Part shown: in pieces, positions 13,386 to 21,163 of the stretch | Position numbering within the stretch: position 1 is the first letter of the stretch | Layout: each line of letters begins with the position of its first letter | Virus record (IMG/VR): IMGVR_UViG_3300047678_000496 | Location: 1 to 31,351 of that record | DNA: 31,351 nucleotides | Strand: one strand, 5' to 3' | Origin: a virus | The notes under the pieces: generated by a model | Databases searched by the model: none | Seen by the model: only the letters and a program-made list of their open reading frames with translations | What the model was told of the DNA's origin: nothing | Position numbers and translations under genes: made by a program

Positions 13386-15839
13386 TCAACCAATGCGGCC
13401 GCGGCGGGTTCCGTGGCCGACCCGGCCGCGAGGAGCGATATGGCCGACCCGCTCGCGCGCGGGCGCGAACCCGATTCGGCCTGGGCCTGCGGGGTCGACA
13501 ACCGCCGCGTCGTGCTGCTCGAGCTGGGCGCTCGGTGTCTGGAGTTGGTTCGCCGAAAGGAAGGCGAAGTAGTTCCGCCCGCGCGCCTGGGTCGGCGCCT
13601 GCGTGACGATTGCGGCAACGGACCGAGCCAGCGCGCGCGCCCGCGAGGGCGTCTGCACTTGCACGGCCGAGAGCGCGAAGCCAAGCGCCCGTGTGACGAC
13701 GAACGTCTGCACCGCAGTTGCCGCGCGGTTGATGCCAGCCCCGATCGCTCGCGCCGGCGCCTGGACGACGGTCGCCGCGAAGGTCCGGAAGTACCCGCGC
13801 CCGACGATCGCGGTAGGCGTCTGCGTGTTGGTGGCGGCGATCGCCTGGCGGTTCAACGCGCGCACGCGCGTAGGCGCTTGGGTTGACGTGGCGGTTAGCC
13901 TGCTAGCCAACGCGCGGACGACCGTCAGCGCCTGGAGAGCTATCGCCGTCGCCACCCGTCCGACCGATCGCACCGGGGCGGCCGTGGTTTGCGACTGCGT
14001 GGCGGACCGGGTCCTCCCCACTTCACGGAGGCGTGCGGGCGTCTGGCTTGCGGTGACGATACCGACCGAGCGAGCAACGGCTCGCAATCGCACGGGGGCC
14101 TGGGTCTGCGTGCCTGCGAGTTGCCGCCCGATGGCCCGGACCAGCGAGACCGTCTGGGTGACGGCCGCCGACAGCGTCATGCTCTGGCCGCCGCTGCCGT
14201 TCTGCTGGACGCCGGCGGTGGGGGTCTGGGTCTGGGTGAAGCTGAGCGCTCGGGCGAGCGCACGGGTCAAGGCGAGAACCTGGACGGCGACGACCAGCAG
14301 CGTCCGGGCGAGAGCTCTCGAGGCCAGGCTGGGCGCCTGGGTTTGCGTGGCCGAGCGGACGACCCCGACGCTGCGCAGGCGGGAGGGGGTCTGGCTGGCG
14401 GTGACGGCCGCCACCGACTTGCCCACGTCGCGCTGGCGGGTCGGCGTTTGCGTGCCGGTGACCACGGCCAGAGGCCGCGCAAGGTCGCGCGTGCGGGTCG
14501 GCGCCTGCGTGGCCGTGACTAATTTCGTAGCCCCGACGGCCCGAGCCCGAACCGGGGCCTGGGTCTCCGTCACGGACTTCACGGCGCCGACGTTGCGCGC
14601 GACCGCTGGCGTCTGAGCAGCCGTGGCGGAAATGGTTTGGGTGTAGAGCTGGCCCTTCAGGACGGTCAGCGCCTGCGCGATCGTGGCGCTGATAGCGCGC
14701 GCGATCGCGCGCACGTAGGACGGCGCCTGCGCCGCGGTCAGGGACTTCGTCACCGCGAGGCCACGGGCCACCGTCGACGCCTGGGTCTCGGTGGCCGCCC
14801 GCGCCACGCCGACGGCCTTGGAGCCAACGGTGGCCGCCTCGACCTGCGTCGCCGATACCGAGCGCCCCACGAGCTTGATGGGGGAGGGCGTCTCCGCGTT
14901 CGTCACGCTGAAGGTGAAGGGCAACGCGCGGGCCCGAGTGGGCGTCTCGACGTTCGTCTGGCTCTTCACCGCGGCCACGCCGCGCACGATCGAGAGGGTT
15001 TGCGCCTGGGTGGCGCTGATCGTCATTGGCGTGTTGGAGCCGCCGCCGCTGCTGCCGAACGAATAGATGACCGGGAGAGGTGCCCGGAAAACCTGCCAGG
15101 GCTTGTCGAGATAGGACCGCGCCTCGAGCTGCGACCAGGTGCGTTGGCTCTCGCCGTACGCTTCGACAATCTGGTTGCCGCTCTCGGCCTCGGAGGTGTT
15201 TACGTCGAAGCGCTTGCGCCCGATGTAGAGGCTCTCCGACGTCGCCGCGCCGGTCGTTCCTGAGCCGTTTTGGCCCGCCGCCATGGGGGCCAGGCCGTTG
15301 TAGCCAGGGCCGCGCAAGTAGATGTTGATTCCGCTCGCGTTGTTCGTTCCGTCGTAAGTGATGACGAAGACGTAGCGAGTCTTGTCCGCCAAAACCGCTG
15401 AGGTGACGCGCCTGACGTTGACCGTCGCTCGCGTGAGTACGAGGCCGAAGCCGTACGACGCTCCGCCGTAGTGGCGCCCAATCTGGTGCCCGCGGTCGTT
15501 ATTCGCATCGGTCTGCGCGGCAATGCAGAGGTCTGCAAACGCGTTCGTCGTGAAGATGCCGAAAAACGTTGCCGGCGTCTGGTGCAGGTTCGCGGTCGCC
15601 GCGTACGTCCCGAAGTTGAGGTCGCAGGCCCCTTCCGCTCCACCCGTGAAACGCCACGCTGGCCCCGCTTCGCTCGTGATCCGCGACGCGGCCGTGATGG
15701 TCGGTCGGGTGTTCTTGATGTACGAGAGGCCGTGGTGGCCGTGGAACAAGAAGACGCAGCCCCGCAGTAGCGGATTTTGCGCCGCCAGTTCCACGCGCTG
15801 CCACGGCGGCATCCCGCGAACGAACGGTTCGGGGCGCAT
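13386..15839 (-). CDS. Large tail fibre: LamG-like lectin domain plus about 27 short tandem repeats
   Basis: An 817-residue fibre. Residues about 20-260 look like a concanavalin/LamG-type lectin domain (WRFTGGAEG; YVFVITYDGTNNASGINIYLRG fits the strand pattern). A Gly-rich hinge leads to residues about 272-775, built from roughly 27 degenerate repeats of 18-19 residues with a consensus like (S/A)-x-T-x-T-Q-(A/T)-P-x-x-x-R-x-(V/L). The repeats alternate hydrophobic and polar residues, as expected for a fibrous beta structure. The C-terminal 40 residues are Arg/Gly-rich. DNA of the repeats is less conserved than the protein pattern, so the array is probably old and under selection. It likely binds cell-surface glycans. 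The antisense strand shows long open frames, which are composition shadows. Confidence 0.85.
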   Translation of the reverse strand: MRPEPFVRGMPPWQRVELAAQNPLLRGCVFLFHGHHGLSYIKNTRPTITAASRITSEAGPAWRFTGGAEGACDLNFGTYAATANLHQTPATFFGIFTTNAFADLCIAAQTDANNDRGHQIGRHYGGASYGFGLVLTRATVNVRRVTSAVLADKTRYVFVITYDGTNNASGINIYLRGPGYNGLAPMAAGQNGSGTTGAATSESLYIGRKRFDVNTSEAESGNQIVEAYGESQRTWSQLEARSYLDKPWQVFRAPLPVIYSFGSSGGGSNTPMTISATQAQTLSIVRGVAAVKSQTNVETPTRARALPFTFSVTNAETPSPIKLVGRSVSATQVEAATVGSKAVGVARAATETQASTVARGLAVTKSLTAAQAPSYVRAIARAISATIAQALTVLKGQLYTQTISATAAQTPAVARNVGAVKSVTETQAPVRARAVGATKLVTATQAPTRTRDLARPLAVVTGTQTPTRQRDVGKSVAAVTASQTPSRLRSVGVVRSATQTQAPSLASRALARTLLVVAVQVLALTRALARALSFTQTQTPTAGVQQNGSGGQSMTLSAAVTQTVSLVRAIGRQLAGTQTQAPVRLRAVARSVGIVTASQTPARLREVGRTRSATQSQTTAAPVRSVGRVATAIALQALTVVRALASRLTATSTQAPTRVRALNRQAIAATNTQTPTAIVGRGYFRTFAATVVQAPARAIGAGINRAATAVQTFVVTRALGFALSAVQVQTPSRARALARSVAAIVTQAPTQARGRNYFAFLSANQLQTPSAQLEQHDAAVVDPAGPGRIGFAPARERVGHIAPRGRVGHGTRRGRIG
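13520..15026 (-). repeat. Array of about 27 degenerate 54-57 bp coding repeats
   Basis: The fibre gene contains consecutive units of 18-19 codons, recognisable from a recurring Thr-Gln-(Ala/Thr)-Pro box followed by Arg and an aliphatic residue. Units vary strongly in DNA sequence but stay in frame, and only a few depart from the box (for example the unit with the SGGQSMTL insertion near the middle). This is a protein-level repeat, not a CRISPR or VNTR array with identical units. Confidence 0.85.
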
Positions 15840-15842
15840 AGC

Positions 15843-16343
15843 TCAGTACGTTCCGTAGTGACCCTGAATCTCGACGAGATGGTTGCCGCCGGTCGTGTCC
15901 GTGGTCTGCCCGGTGTTTTGCACGAAGAAGAGCAGGAACTTTTCCGGGCACGTGAACCCGAACTCGCGGGTGTCGATCGTCTTGCGGTACACGCGACCAG
16001 CGGTGGTGACGGGCACATCGAGGTCGATGATGCAACGGCCGTACTGGATCAGCTGCTCGTAGGTCGTGACGGTGTAGTTCGCGTCGCCAGCCGAGAACCC
16101 ATCCGGGTACGAGCCGCTGACGCTCGACTTCGGAATCAGGAAAAGCTGAATCTTCGTGTTCGCGGTGACAGCGGACGCAGAAACCTTGCTCTGCAGCGTA
16201 ATGAAGAAGTGCGGGAACTTCGTCGTGCTGTTATCGATCTCGTCGGACTTGCGCCCAGCCAAGAGACCCGATGACGTCGCTACGCTCGCGATGGTGTGGG
16301 TCGGAGACGCAGCTGTGCCGAAGCCCGTTTTTAGATCACCCAC
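15843..16343 (-). CDS. Putative small virion protein of the fibre cluster
   Basis: A 166-residue, beta-rich protein. The N-terminal third holds the pattern ASVATSSGLLAGRKSDEIDNST (in part) that recurs in uncharacterised phage structural proteins, followed by strands with many Thr/Val/Ile and a DLDVPVTTAG segment. No signal peptide or membrane span. It lies between the large repeat fibre and a helical protein, and starts eight bases inside the latter. A fibre or baseplate-periphery component is likely; the exact role is unknown. Confidence 0.7.
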   Translation of the reverse strand: MGDLKTGFGTAASPTHTIASVATSSGLLAGRKSDEIDNSTTKFPHFFITLQSKVSASAVTANTKIQLFLIPKSSVSGSYPDGFSAGDANYTVTTYEQLIQYGRCIIDLDVPVTTAGRVYRKTIDTREFGFTCPEKFLLFFVQNTGQTTDTTGGNHLVEIQGHYGTY

Positions 16344-16998
16344 GATTCACCTCGGCTGCCGGTGGCGGCGTGGCAGCGATGACTCGCTGCAGCTCTGCCT
16401 CGGCTTCAGCGATTGCTTTCTGGATGGCGGGGCTATCGAGAAGACCCGCTTCCGCGGCGCCGGCGCGGATGCGCTCGATGTTGCGCGCCGCTTCCTCTGC
16501 CGGAAACGTGCGCTTCGCCTCAGCTACGTGCTGCTCGCGCTCGCGCCAGCCGGTGAGCTGGGCGCCGGCTTTGATGCGGGCAAGCTCGACGTCCACGTCA
16601 GTGATCGCCGCCCCTTCACCGAAGAGCTGCTCGACAGCCGAGGCCTGGAACTCGAAGACCTCAGCCTTTTCGAGCGCCTCACGCGTCGGGCCAGCTGGGA
16701 ACAGTGCCTTCAGGCCGGCGCCAATTGCCGATTGGACGAGCAGCTCCGAGGCTGACCCGTTCAGGTGCAGGAGAAGCCACTGCTGGCGGGTGGCGCTGAG
16801 CGCCTCGAACTCGAGGAGGTCGAGGCACTCGTTGACCACGCGCACGGGAACGCTCACGCGCGGCAGCGTGGCGATCGGCCGGTTGAGCTCGGCCGCGATG
16901 TCGTGGTCGCTCAGCCAATCGCCCTGCGAATCGAGCAAGGCTCCGCCGCCCGCCTCGATCACTTTCGTGACGCGGTCCCGTTGCGCTTCTGTCAGCAT
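16336..16998 (-). CDS. Alpha-helical phage protein of unknown function
   Basis: A 220-residue, almost entirely helical protein. Features include an N-terminal helix with EAQRDRV, a Leu-rich middle (QQWLLLHLNGSASELLVQ) and the pattern SAVEQLFGEGAAITDVDVELAR (in part), which I associate with uncharacterised proteins of phage structural operons. The C-terminal 60 residues are a likely coiled coil rich in Ala and Glu. The ATG has GAGGG-type sequence upstream. It may be a virion protein or a chaperone for the fibres next to it. Confidence 0.68.
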   Translation of the reverse strand: MLTEAQRDRVTKVIEAGGGALLDSQGDWLSDHDIAAELNRPIATLPRVSVPVRVVNECLDLLEFEALSATRQQWLLLHLNGSASELLVQSAIGAGLKALFPAGPTREALEKAEVFEFQASAVEQLFGEGAAITDVDVELARIKAGAQLTGWREREQHVAEAKRTFPAEEAARNIERIRAGAAEAGLLDSPAIQKAIAEAEAELQRVIAATPPPAAEVNRG

Positions 16999-17009
16999 TG
17001 GTCAGGCCC

Positions 17010-18410
17010 TCACTGCAGCTTCATCGCCCAAACGCCCGACTCCCACATGCCCGCGTACATGATGCCATTGACGGCATCGACCTTCGTGAACTCGAAGGTG
17101 CCGTAGTTGGCGGTACCCGTAGCGCTCCAGCTGTTTCCGTTGTCGGCGACAGTGTCGACGTTCAGGGGTGAGGTGCTGCTTGCGTGCGTCCAGCGGCCCG
17201 AGAACAGATTGGGGCCGTCGCCACCAACCGCCATGTGGTGCCCGTAGACGGCAGTGGTGAGCGCCGTCCACGTCACGCCGTTGTCCATTGAGCGGATGGG
17301 GTAGCCCACTCCGCCGCTGAACAGTGCGCCGCCGGGTGCGTAGTAGATCGCGTTGCCGCCGTGGACTTGGTTGACGGTGGTGACCTTCGTCCACGTCGAG
17401 CCGCTGTTCGTGGTGCGCCAAAAGCCAGCGCCCTGCGTGCCGTAAAGCCAAGTCTGTGAGTTGCCCTGACCGCTCGCGAGGTCGTACAGAAACGCGATGG
17501 TGTTGCCGGGCTGCGTGCCCTGCCAGCCGGAGATGGCTAGGTGCTCGACCCACGAGACGCCTTTGTTGAAGGACTCACCGACGCCCGGAGCCCCGCCGCT
17601 TGCGGGCGAGTGGAACGCGACCAGCACGTGCGCGAAGTCGGTCGGGTCAACAGCGATGCTGTAAACGTCGTCGTATTGGGCGAGCGCGTTCGACCAACTC
17701 GAGCGCGCGGACCAGGTCGTGCCGCCGTTGCTCGAGTAGAAGAAGTCATTCGTGGCCGCGGAGCCCACGCCGGTTCCAACGTACAGCTCGTTGCTGTTCG
17801 CGGGGTTGACTCGTACCTGCGTCACGCCGGCAAAGGTTCCGACCTCGCTCCAGCTCGAGCCGCAGTTGGTCGTCTTGTACAGACCCGGCGCGGGGCCAGC
17901 GTAGATTCCGGCCCACACCTTGCCCGGGTTGTTGGGGTCGATAGCGACGCCGAAGCCCGCGCCGTCGCCAGGCACGCCGAGCGGCGGCTGTGTGACGGTC
18001 GGTCGCCAAACGCCAGGCGTGTAGGCGGAGAGGTCGCAAGTCGGTGCCGCGCCGCCTGCGCCGGCAGAACCCGCTGAGCCGCCCGCTCCGGCCGAGCCCG
18101 CGCTGCCAGCCGCGCCGCCAGAGCCAGAAGCCCCGCCGTTGCCCGCAGATGCGTCGGCCGAGCCTGAGACACCGCCCGCGCCAGAAGAAGCCCCAGCCGC
18201 GCCAGAAGCGCCCGCGCCGCCCGTGGACGCGCCCGCGCCTGAGGAGCCAGCGTCTCCGCCGGAGCCCGCCGAGCACGTGCACACGCAGCCCTCAGGGCAA
18301 ACGAAGTCGAGGTTTTGGCGGAGTGCGCCGAGCCGGTCAGTCTCGCCCGAGGCGCAGGCGAAGAGCCCGACGATGGCTAGAGCGAGGCAGAGAAATGCTT
18401 TTTTGATCAT
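17010..18410 (-). CDS. Lipoprotein with Gly/Ser/Ala linker and six-bladed BNR (Asp-box) propeller
   Basis: A 466-residue protein with a lipoprotein signal (hydrophobic 5-18, Cys19 after L-F-A), a short Cys-rich patch (38-46), a 75-residue Gly/Ser/Ala linker (47-122) and a beta-propeller. Six Asp-box (BNR) turns of type S/T-x-(N/D)-x-G-x-(S/T)-W are visible at about 180, 226, 280, 333, 374 and 421, spaced 41-54 residues as in sialidase-like or Ycf48/Vps10-like propellers. No catalytic set of a sialidase was recognised, so glycan or protein binding is more likely than hydrolysis. Lipid-anchored, linker-spaced propellers are typical of Myxococcota surface proteins, yet this gene is within the tail-fibre operon and in its orientation. 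No Shine-Dalgarno is obvious. Confidence 0.86.
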   Translation of the reverse strand: MIKKAFLCLALAIVGLFACASGETDRLGALRQNLDFVCPEGCVCTCSAGSGGDAGSSGAGASTGGAGASGAAGASSGAGGVSGSADASAGNGGASGSGGAAGSAGSAGAGGSAGSAGAGGAAPTCDLSAYTPGVWRPTVTQPPLGVPGDGAGFGVAIDPNNPGKVWAGIYAGPAPGLYKTTNCGSSWSEVGTFAGVTQVRVNPANSNELYVGTGVGSAATNDFFYSSNGGTTWSARSSWSNALAQYDDVYSIAVDPTDFAHVLVAFHSPASGGAPGVGESFNKGVSWVEHLAISGWQGTQPGNTIAFLYDLASGQGNSQTWLYGTQGAGFWRTTNSGSTWTKVTTVNQVHGGNAIYYAPGGALFSGGVGYPIRSMDNGVTWTALTTAVYGHHMAVGGDGPNLFSGRWTHASSTSPLNVDTVADNGNSWSATGTANYGTFEFTKVDAVNGIMYAGMWESGVWAMKLQ

Positions 18411-18458
18411 TGGATGGAGCTGTCGCGTGCGTCTGAACGGAAACGGGGGAAGGGTTGG

Positions 18459-18506
18459 GGCTCGGCCAGCGGTGGCCCTCCCGCGCGAGGCAGGAGGGCC
18501 AGAGCC
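18459..18506. terminator. Imperfect inverted repeat downstream of a fibre gene
   Basis: Nine-base arms (18473-18481 and 18493-18501) pair perfectly around an 11-base loop, and flanking GGCTC (18459-18463) and GAGCC (18502-18506) can extend the structure across an internal loop. It lies about 15 bases after the stop of the minus-strand gene at 18521 and about 50 bases before the BNR lipoprotein start. There is no U-run on either strand, so a classical intrinsic terminator is doubtful; a partial attenuator or RNA-processing hairpin is possible. Confidence 0.4.
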
Positions 18507-18520
18507 GAAGCCCTAGAAAA

Positions 18521-19186
18521 TCACGCGTACTTGTTCTTGAGCGTGAACGTGATCGAGTCTCCGATCAGCAACGCGAGGCCGGTGAAGTCGCTCTTGAAGA
18601 AGAGGTTGCCGGACGTACTGGCGTCGAAGATACCCACGTTGGTGATCGTCTTGTTCGAAGTCACCACCGTGATCGTTCCCACGAGCTGATAGGTGTCGTT
18701 GGTGACGGTCGTGGTGACGCGGCTCTTGGTGCCGTTGGTGCGCGCCTCTTCCGTCGATTCCGTGAAGAGCGTGGTGTCGGTCACCGCTGTGGTACCGGCG
18801 CCGGTACCCCAGGCGACGTATCCCGGCACGGTGCCGCCGAGCCCGCTTACCAGGTTGGCGTTGATGGCCTGGCCCGCATTCGTGATGACGGTGGCGGCGA
18901 TTGCCGGCCCGTAATCGGGGGCGTAGTGGGATACCGCGAGCGCGAACGCCCCCAAGCCAACCCATTTGATCAGGCGGGCAAACGCCGATTGTTTGGGTGG
19001 AATCGGCGAGCTGAAGGTCGGCGCCGGTAGCTCCAGGCCCTGGGCCTCGCGAGCGGCCTTATGCGCTTCGCTCTCGACCCGGCTGAGCACGACGTCTTCA
19101 ACGTCACCGTTCGCACGCACGATGCGCGCGGTCGCCTCAGCGAACTGAAGACCGGACGCCCCTGCGCCTACTGCTACGCTCGTCAT
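18521..19186 (-). CDS. Tail-fibre-type virion protein
   Basis: A 221-residue protein. Its C-terminal 100 residues follow a pattern common in phage tail-fibre proteins: GYVAWGTGAGTTAV (about 121-134), a charged T-x-E-x-x-R turn, then Thr/Val strands, ITNVGIFDASTSGNLFFKS and a GDSITFTL ending. The N-terminal part is helical (residues about 10-50) with one hydrophobic stretch near 70-85. It probably sits at the tail tip or fibre base. The ATG overlaps the preceding stop (ATGA). Confidence 0.76.
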   Translation of the reverse strand: MTSVAVGAGASGLQFAEATARIVRANGDVEDVVLSRVESEAHKAAREAQGLELPAPTFSSPIPPKQSAFARLIKWVGLGAFALAVSHYAPDYGPAIAATVITNAGQAINANLVSGLGGTVPGYVAWGTGAGTTAVTDTTLFTESTEEARTNGTKSRVTTTVTNDTYQLVGTITVVTSNKTITNVGIFDASTSGNLFFKSDFTGLALLIGDSITFTLKNKYA

Positions 19187-19638
19187 TTCGACACCGCCTT
19201 TCCGCCGACCGGTTCTTCTTCGGTGGCGACTTTCACGTCTTTCGCCACGAGCCCCTGCTGTTGGAGCTTCGCGAGGAACTCCAGCTCGATGGTCGCGCGC
19301 TCAGCAGCCTTGGCCGCCGCGTCCTCTGCAGCCTTCGCCGCGGCTTCGACCGCAGCTCGAACGTCAGCGTGCGGCTCGACGCGGAACGAGAAGCTCGAGA
19401 CCTCGCCGGCCGGAACGGTCTCCGTGAGCGTGCCGCCCTTCGACGTCTGCGACACCTTCACCCACTCTTCCACGCAGGAGACGCTTACTTCCAGCAGTCC
19501 GCCTTCCTTTGGAAGCAGCTCTAACAGGTGAGCTCGGGTCGCGTCTACGGCAGCGTTGCCGTCCGGCGCCTCGAGTTCGAAATCTTGTTCGGGAAGGCCA
19601 AGCGCAGCCTCGCCAGTGACTTGGACGGTGTATTTCAT
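19183..19638 (-). CDS. Hypothetical virion-region protein with Ala-rich helix
   Basis: A 151-residue protein with two parts: a beta-rich N-terminal half (MKYTVQVTGEAALG ...) and an Ala/Glu/Lys-rich long helix (about 93-132). ATG 19638 is preferred because it begins the beta domain; an in-frame GTG at 19665 with AAGG seven bases upstream is an alternative. It has no signal peptide. It lies between two fibre genes and overlaps the next gene by four bases. Function unknown; perhaps a fibre assembly factor. Confidence 0.66.
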   Translation of the reverse strand: MKYTVQVTGEAALGLPEQDFELEAPDGNAAVDATRAHLLELLPKEGGLLEVSVSCVEEWVKVSQTSKGGTLTETVPAGEVSSFSFRVEPHADVRAAVEAAAKAAEDAAAKAAERATIELEFLAKLQQQGLVAKDVKVATEEEPVGGKAVSK

Positions 19639-19733
19639 GTGATGTGGTGCTCGGTCTCCGGGCACACCTCGGCCTTGCCGCGGGTCCCTTGGTTGTTGGG
19701 TTTTGCGCGGCCGGTGAGGGCCGAGTCAGGTGG

Positions 19734-20015
19734 TCAGTTGCGCTTGAGCGCGGCGCCGTCGATCTTGGCGGGTTTCAGCTTCCCGATCGTCTCGGCGCGC
19801 TTGTCGGCGGGAACAGGGAGGTTGCGCGCGAGTGTCTCGAGCTGCTCGGCGCTTGGGTCGGCGTCGATTTCGATTTCGACGGAGGCGTTGATGCCGTTCG
19901 TTGGGTACGAGTAACGGCGCATGGCCTTTGCGTCGCCCGTGAAGTCGGACACCGTGACCGCACGATCGAGCGGGAGTTCGGCGAGCTTGGATTCGGCCTC
20001 TGCTTTGGTGCCCAT
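19734..20015 (-). CDS. Small hypothetical protein downstream of LamG fibre
   Basis: A 93-residue mixed alpha/beta protein. Its ATG shares a base with the stop of the LamG fibre gene (TAATG), implying coupled translation. Sequence shows two short strands (AVTVSDFTG, ASVEIEIDADP) and amphipathic helices. No family was recognised. A fibre chaperone or small virion protein would fit the context. Confidence 0.68.
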   Translation of the reverse strand: MGTKAEAESKLAELPLDRAVTVSDFTGDAKAMRRYSYPTNGINASVEIEIDADPSAEQLETLARNLPVPADKRAETIGKLKPAKIDGAALKRN

Positions 20016-21163
20016 TAGAACCCGTACGGGGCGCGCATCAGGCCCTCGTTCTCGGCTCGGTCCGCCGCGCTGAGGTCCGTGGTCCAGAGCGCGTACTCAA
20101 AGGCGGTGAACGCGCCAGGGTTGCCCTTTGCGCCAGAGAGAAAGCTCTTGCCGATCGTCACGTTGTTGATCCCCGTCAACGCGCCGAGATCTTGCGCGGT
20201 TGGTCCGACGACACTCGTTCCTTCTACGAAGATTTGTGTCGTCGTGCCCGTGTGCACAAACGTGACGATGTGGATCCCTACGGTAGGCGTGCCGCCAGAA
20301 ACGTTTACTGAGCTGGGGGCGTCATCCGTTTTTGTCACTCGCCAAGTTGGCGTGTTCGTGAACCCAAGGTGCACGAGCCGGTTGTTCGACGAGTTTCCGC
20401 AGTGCAGCAGCGTGCCTAGGCCAGAACTCGGACTCACCGAGTTCACACGGACGACCATCATCGCCGTGAAGTTGTTATCGGTACCTCCCACCAGGGTGGC
20501 TGCTAGGCTCGTGGAGCACTGCAGGACGTCGCCGATGCCATCGAAGCCGATGCCGGTTCCGTACGGAGTGACCGTTGGAGACGGACACTCGTGCACGCTG
20601 TCCACGAGCGCTAGGTGGTGGCCGCCGCCCAGCAGGTCGCGCCAGGAGCTGACCGCGATCTCGTAAACGTTGTTGGTGGCGTAAGTGCCGACGTTCGAGA
20701 ACTGCAGCTGAATGCTGGTGCCCGGAACGACGTAGGTCGCGGCGGTCGGAATCTCCGCTGACCAATCGGTACCGTCGCCGTTGCGGAGGCTGTAGCGGAA
20801 CGTCGCCGTACCGCGTGCGCCACCGGTCGGAATGTCGAGCTTCAGCCCGCAGTTGATTGGCACCACACCCGAATGGGTGACCGTTGGCGGGGTCGCACCA
20901 GCAGCCGAGAGCTGGCTGCTGTACGTGCGCTCGTAGCGCCAGTGGTACCAAGCCGCGAGCGTCGAGCCGCTCGGCCAATTCGTGGGGCGGTTGTTGCCCG
21001 TGACCATGCCACGCGCCGCGAACCCGCCGCCAGCGACGCCGCCGATGCACTCGATGCGCTTCGTGCGCGGCATCCATAGGCTACCCGCGCGGGCGAAGCT
21101 GTAGGACCGCCGCGGCATGGCCTTCGCCTGGCGCATCACTTCACGTGCGGGCTGCTGCTGCAT
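20015..21163 (-). CDS. Tail fibre/receptor-binding protein with LamG-like domain
   Basis: A 382-residue protein starting at ATG 21163, which shares one base with the upstream stop; the GTG three bases earlier is an alternative. An open frame to 21406 is an Arg-rich shadow of the previous gene and is rejected. The C-terminal 220 residues look like a concanavalin/LamG lectin: FTAMMVVRVN, VTFVHTGTTTQIFVEGTSV, NNVTIGKS, then AFEYALWTTDLSAADRAEN, the usual order of strands, ligand loop and closing helix. The preceding part (about 55-160) is a beta-rich phage fibre domain (NRPTNWPSGSTLAAWY, DWSAEIP). It probably recognises host surface sugars. Confidence 0.82.
   Translation of the reverse strand: MQQQPAREVMRQAKAMPRRSYSFARAGSLWMPRTKRIECIGGVAGGGFAARGMVTGNNRPTNWPSGSTLAAWYHWRYERTYSSQLSAAGATPPTVTHSGVVPINCGLKLDIPTGGARGTATFRYSLRNGDGTDWSAEIPTAATYVVPGTSIQLQFSNVGTYATNNVYEIAVSSWRDLLGGGHHLALVDSVHECPSPTVTPYGTGIGFDGIGDVLQCSTSLAATLVGGTDNNFTAMMVVRVNSVSPSSGLGTLLHCGNSSNNRLVHLGFTNTPTWRVTKTDDAPSSVNVSGGTPTVGIHIVTFVHTGTTTQIFVEGTSVVGPTAQDLGALTGINNVTIGKSFLSGAKGNPGAFTAFEYALWTTDLSAADRAENEGLMRAPYGF

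Noticed and set aside
13603-14616. Long plus-strand open frame (about 337 codons) opposite the repeat fibre
   Set aside because: It mirrors the repeat array on the other strand, is dominated by Arg/Ala/Val/Thr from GC-rich codons, and lacks a start context. The minus-strand frame has a recognisable lectin domain and regular repeats.
13520-15026. Repeat array as a CRISPR or minisatellite
   Set aside because: Units are conserved only at the protein level and remain in frame throughout; no constant repeat with variable spacers.
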